From Candidatus Poribacteria bacterium (GTDB lineage: Bacteria; Poribacteria; WGA-4E; WGA-3G): a stretch of DNA of 64,000 nt. The stretch is taken from positions 1-64,000 of the forward strand of contig JAJEIP010000003.1 of assembly GCA_022827885.1 (NCBI GenBank), in the 5' to 3' direction. Under the pieces are notes generated by a model that saw nothing but the letters and a program-made list of their open reading frames with translations, was not told where the DNA came from and searched no databases. Of the stretch, positions 61,458-64,000 are shown piece after piece (position 1 is the stretch's first letter; the number at the start of each line of letters is the position of its first letter). The position numbers were made by a program, and so were the translations under genes.

Positions 61458-61712
61458 GAGATGCCTCCTTCACTCTCATAAAAGGTTGTGTTGCCATTTA
61501 TTCACAAGCAACATTATAACGACCAGGTTTTATGGTATTGCTTAAATACCCATATCAAAAAAGAACCCAGTCATACAACTAATAACGGGGTGTGGGTGAA
61601 GCGTAATGATCTCACCCTACAAAGATGATAGGACGGGGGGAGGGGGGCAACAAATGATACCCCCCTTTAACGCCTATTGATTTTAGGGTATTAGTTTATA
61701 CTTGGGAAGGAA
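61458..61712. other. Spacer with G/C-run inverted repeat between the paralogues
   Basis: Runs of G (about 61,635-61,648) and C (about 61,662-61,667) can pair as GGGGGG-CAACAAATGATA-CCCCCC. On the minus strand the hairpin would lie downstream of the first paralogue and upstream of the second, and may act as a weak terminator or attenuator. A TATAAT-like box lies near 61,513, without a clear -35. Confidence 0.5.
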
Positions 61713-62537
61713 CTAATAACTGCTTTTAACGTCGCCCCACGTCGTAGAGAGTTTGGCATGCGGATCGACATCCGTGGTGCCGCCTGCACCGGTGACGAGA
61801 ACGTTATCAACTCTTCCGTTGCCCCAACTTTCGTGCCAGATACCCACGATGCCGGGACCCATATCATCTGCACCGTCATATTCAGCGGCTGGATCGCCGA
61901 GTTCACTGGAGGGTGCAAAGGGGTCAGACACATCATCCACCGGCATATACCAGACCTGGATGAGACTTCCAGTGACTTCAACGCGTGCCAAATAGGCAAC
62001 GCTGTTGTCCTGGGAGAGGCCCGCGCCTAAGCCGTGGTCGACACCGACGAGTTCATTTCCACCGTTTTCGCAGGAGCACTGGTCGAGACATTGCGCGGAA
62101 GGACAGCAACCGTCCGCGAGGCTACCGATGATAATTTGGGGGGTTTCGTTATAGCCGAATGCGACGAGATAGCCGCTGTCGTCACCGACACGACGGAATT
62201 GGAAACCGACACCGTCGTCATCTTGCCATGAAAACACTGCCTGGATGATACCGTCGGAGAAGTCATCGATACCGGGTATAGGTGTATTCCCGGAGATGCC
62301 GCACCCTTCGGCACTTTGATGCAAGGCACCGCTGCCATTGGGGAATTCAGTGGTCTCTACCCAAATGGTTCCAGCGTTTTCTGGGACCCAATTTGCCGGA
62401 TCGTTAACACTGGGATCCGGGATTGCTTTAGAGCCGCTCACTTCAAAATCAGCATAGAAAATTACCTGTGCACTCGCATGGCTAATCAGCATAATTGAAA
62501 AAAGCGCGATGAACACCATAAGGTGGGTTCTTTTCAT
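61713..62537 (-). CDS. Secreted Cys-rich jellyroll-type protein, paralogue 2
   Basis: The 274-residue protein has a signal peptide (MKRTHLMVFIALFSIMLISHASA), the start VIFYADFEVSG, the Cys cluster ADGCCPSAQCLDQCSCENGG, HESWGNGRVDNVLV and the C-terminal KLSTTWGDVKSSY. It shares nearly every Cys and most glycines with paralogue 1, so the pair arose by tandem duplication. It has its own strong promoter and an AAGGAG binding site. Confidence 0.78.
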   Translation of the reverse strand: MKRTHLMVFIALFSIMLISHASAQVIFYADFEVSGSKAIPDPSVNDPANWVPENAGTIWVETTEFPNGSGALHQSAEGCGISGNTPIPGIDDFSDGIIQAVFSWQDDDGVGFQFRRVGDDSGYLVAFGYNETPQIIIGSLADGCCPSAQCLDQCSCENGGNELVGVDHGLGAGLSQDNSVAYLARVEVTGSLIQVWYMPVDDVSDPFAPSSELGDPAAEYDGADDMGPGIVGIWHESWGNGRVDNVLVTGAGGTTDVDPHAKLSTTWGDVKSSY

Positions 62538-62656
62538 TTTGTCACTCCTTTATTGATTGATCTTCCGCAAGTTAAGTCGTCTGTCGCAATTTCATTTCCG
62601 TCTTGCAAAGACAAATTTTCACAAATAGGACGATTTCTGACGAAACCGTTGTCTAC

Positions 62657-62685
62657 AATATAGCAAAAAAGCAAATTTCTGTCAA
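62657..62685 (-). promoter_or_regulatory. Sigma70-type promoter of paralogue 2
   Basis: On the minus strand a perfect TTGACA (62,680-62,685) and TATATT (62,657-62,662) are 17 bases apart. The start near 62,650 gives a leader of about 113 bases. The rest of the 62,538-62,888 gap has no gene; TAGAATTAACGTGAGT at 62,700-62,715 recurs with one mismatch at 49,660-49,675. Confidence 0.7.
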
Positions 62686-62888
62686 TAAAAAAGAAAAAAT
62701 AGAATTAACGTGAGTGACATGGCGATCAGCAGTGGAGGGAAATCTACTATCGGAACGAAACACCTTCGTCCTGAGGATGAGGTACATCGTCACCAACACT
62801 CTGGAGGTTGCGTTTTTGATGGCACCACCGGTGTCGAGTTTTTTATTTTCTCTACAATTTTGGAAAAAGAAGGTATTTCTGTATGATA

Positions 62889-63893
62889 TTAGTCTTGTGT
62901 TTTGAGTTTGCCCCACATGGTCGTCAAAAGGGACGGTTGAGGTGAGACCGGCAAAGCAAACGCAGGATCGAACCAATCCGCGCGGAGGTTATTACCCCGG
63001 TGTGTGAGTTGTTCTGGAACACCACCATCCAAAGTGGTTTTGAAGAGCTGTCTGGAACCACGACCCTGATGATTGTAAATGTTGTAAATGAGTTCATTCC
63101 CGCGCGGGGACCAGACGGGGTTAGACACGCCAATGTTTTCTCCAGAACCAATAATCTTCCTGAGTCCGCTACCATCTCGGTTTACAACATAGATATCTAT
63201 GGTATGCACTCTCCTATTCGCTTCTAAAAAACCGTTCTCTTGCCTACCGTTCCAAGAAAAGGTGATCTGATCACTATCGGGTCCCCAGATAGGGCGATAC
63301 ATCGAAATACTCTTCGGAAGAAGTTTTTCCTTTACATGGGTTTGTAGATTGATAATCTCGACGCTGACATCCGGAAACCTAAGATTGCCGTTGTCAGCCC
63401 AAACAAACTCGCTTGCCATAAAGGCGATCTCAGAACCATCAGGCGACCATGCAGGCCATAAGCCATCCGCAAGTTTTTCCTCATTTTTTCCATCAATTGA
63501 GGCAGTATAGATAGAGAATGTATGAAATCGGTGATAAGCCAATGCTTTCCCATCAGGCGACCACGTTGGAAACTCTCTCCCTATTAATTTTCTGAACACC
63601 TGACGCACATTCGTCCCATCTGCATCCATAAGGTAGAGATCCGGTATCCCGTCTCGATCCGAGGTGAAAAGAATCTGTCTACCTGTCGGTGCCCAGACGG
63701 GCGCGTAATCATTGGCACGGTGTTGTGTTAAATTTATCTGATCAGAACCATCCGGGTTCATGCTATAAATCTCAAAGTTGCCATCACGCATCGATCTAAA
63801 TACGATTTTGGCAGTTTCCGGGGCTTTTGCGAGAACAGTGGAGAGGGGAGCAAAGATAAGGAACGTGCTAAGCACATAACATAAGCGTTTCAT
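62889..63893 (-). CDS. TolB-like beta-propeller secreted protein
   Basis: The 334-residue protein has a signal peptide (MKRLCYVLSTFLIFAPLSTVLA) and six to seven WD40-like TolB repeats, each with a P.WSPDG or P.WAPTG turn (PVWAPTGRQILFTSDRDG, PTWSPDGKALAYHR, PAWSPDGSEIAFMAS, PVWSPRGNELIYNI), forming a propeller. It ends LLTTMWGKLKTQD, like the two neighbouring secreted proteins. GGAGGAAA precedes ATG 63,893. It may be a binding or scaffold protein and is not the Tol-Pal TolB, which would have an N-terminal domain. Confidence 0.85.
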   Translation of the reverse strand: MKRLCYVLSTFLIFAPLSTVLAKAPETAKIVFRSMRDGNFEIYSMNPDGSDQINLTQHRANDYAPVWAPTGRQILFTSDRDGIPDLYLMDADGTNVRQVFRKLIGREFPTWSPDGKALAYHRFHTFSIYTASIDGKNEEKLADGLWPAWSPDGSEIAFMASEFVWADNGNLRFPDVSVEIINLQTHVKEKLLPKSISMYRPIWGPDSDQITFSWNGRQENGFLEANRRVHTIDIYVVNRDGSGLRKIIGSGENIGVSNPVWSPRGNELIYNIYNHQGRGSRQLFKTTLDGGVPEQLTHRGNNLRADWFDPAFALPVSPQPSLLTTMWGKLKTQD

Positions 63894-64000
63894 GATGTTT
63901 CCTCCATAGCGTTTGTGAGCGGTTAGGAAACCGCTTCTAACGGATCGAAGAGTGGAAAACTGAATATTTCTATCCCTCACACATTAAGGCTTTATGATAT

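Noticed and set aside
62889-63893. Tol-Pal system TolB
   Set aside because: No N-terminal TolB domain and no tolQRA or pal genes nearby; only the propeller repeats are shared.

Overview
The window looks like a chromosomal stretch of a diderm bacterium, most likely a member of Candidatus Poribacteria or a close relative. This is inferred from protein style, not from a marker gene. The evidence is a C-terminal sorting module carrying NYPNPFNPETWIPYQLA, dockerin-type repeats on secreted proteins, a very large DUF6785-type membrane protein, many enolase-superfamily, Gfo/Idh/MocA, sulfatase and sulfotransferase genes, and a complete run of lipid A genes that implies an outer membrane. No rRNA, tRNA, CRISPR array, prophage or intact insertion sequence was seen.

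Layout. 0.5-2.4 kb: a PorV-like outer-membrane protein and a VapC-type toxin-antitoxin pair. 2.4-9.2 kb (minus strand): a 2-oxoacid dehydrogenase E2 subunit, a Gfo/Idh/MocA oxidoreductase, a gamma-carbonic-anhydrase-like protein, an ABC exporter and a PspA/IM30-like protein. 9.4-10.3 kb: an orphan DNA methyltransferase. 10.5-15.3 kb (plus strand): an envelope operon ruvX-mltG-lpxC/fabZ-lpxA-lpxI behind a near-consensus sigma70 promoter. Convergent to it lies a 77-codon SelW/Rdx-family selenoprotein gene with an in-frame UGA, which ordinary ORF calling misses. 15.9-17.6 kb: a TonB-like protein and an SDR oxidoreductase.

17.7-40.6 kb (minus strand) is a surface-polysaccharide locus: an initiating sugar-phosphate transferase, two glycosyltransferases, two sugar epimerase/dehydratases, a MurJ-like flippase, an O-antigen ligase/polymerase, a Wzi-type capsule anchor, a polysaccharide deacetylase, a GH-A-clan glycosidase, four sulfotransferases of two types and a dockerin-tagged sulfatase. 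The reasonable reading is that the cell makes and edits a sulfated capsule or exopolysaccharide. 40.7-44.8 kb holds the Hen1-Pnkp RNA repair operon, and an archease gene (partner of RtcB RNA ligase) lies at 56.9 kb. 45-64 kb is mostly metabolic and secreted: a TrpD-like transferase, two enolase-superfamily enzymes, a sialate O-acetylesterase, RecD2, a Uma2 protein, threonine synthase, an HpcH/HpaI aldolase, a DUF6785-type protein, two paralogous Cys-rich secreted proteins and a TolB-like propeller.

The most unusual feature is the intergenic DNA. One repeat family fits exactly between genes: one end forms the TAA stop of the upstream gene and the other end supplies a Shine-Dalgarno and abuts the start codon of the downstream gene (complete copies at 7.5, 14.4 and 29.1 kb; single ends at 32.5, 33.6, 52.2 and 54.2 kb). 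A related, tandemly duplicated leader element precedes the Gfo/Idh gene and hen1. A 15-base core (CTCCATTTCATTACG) occurs in four of these elements. Further palindromic repeats lie at 15.8, 46.7, 52.9 and 56.6 kb.
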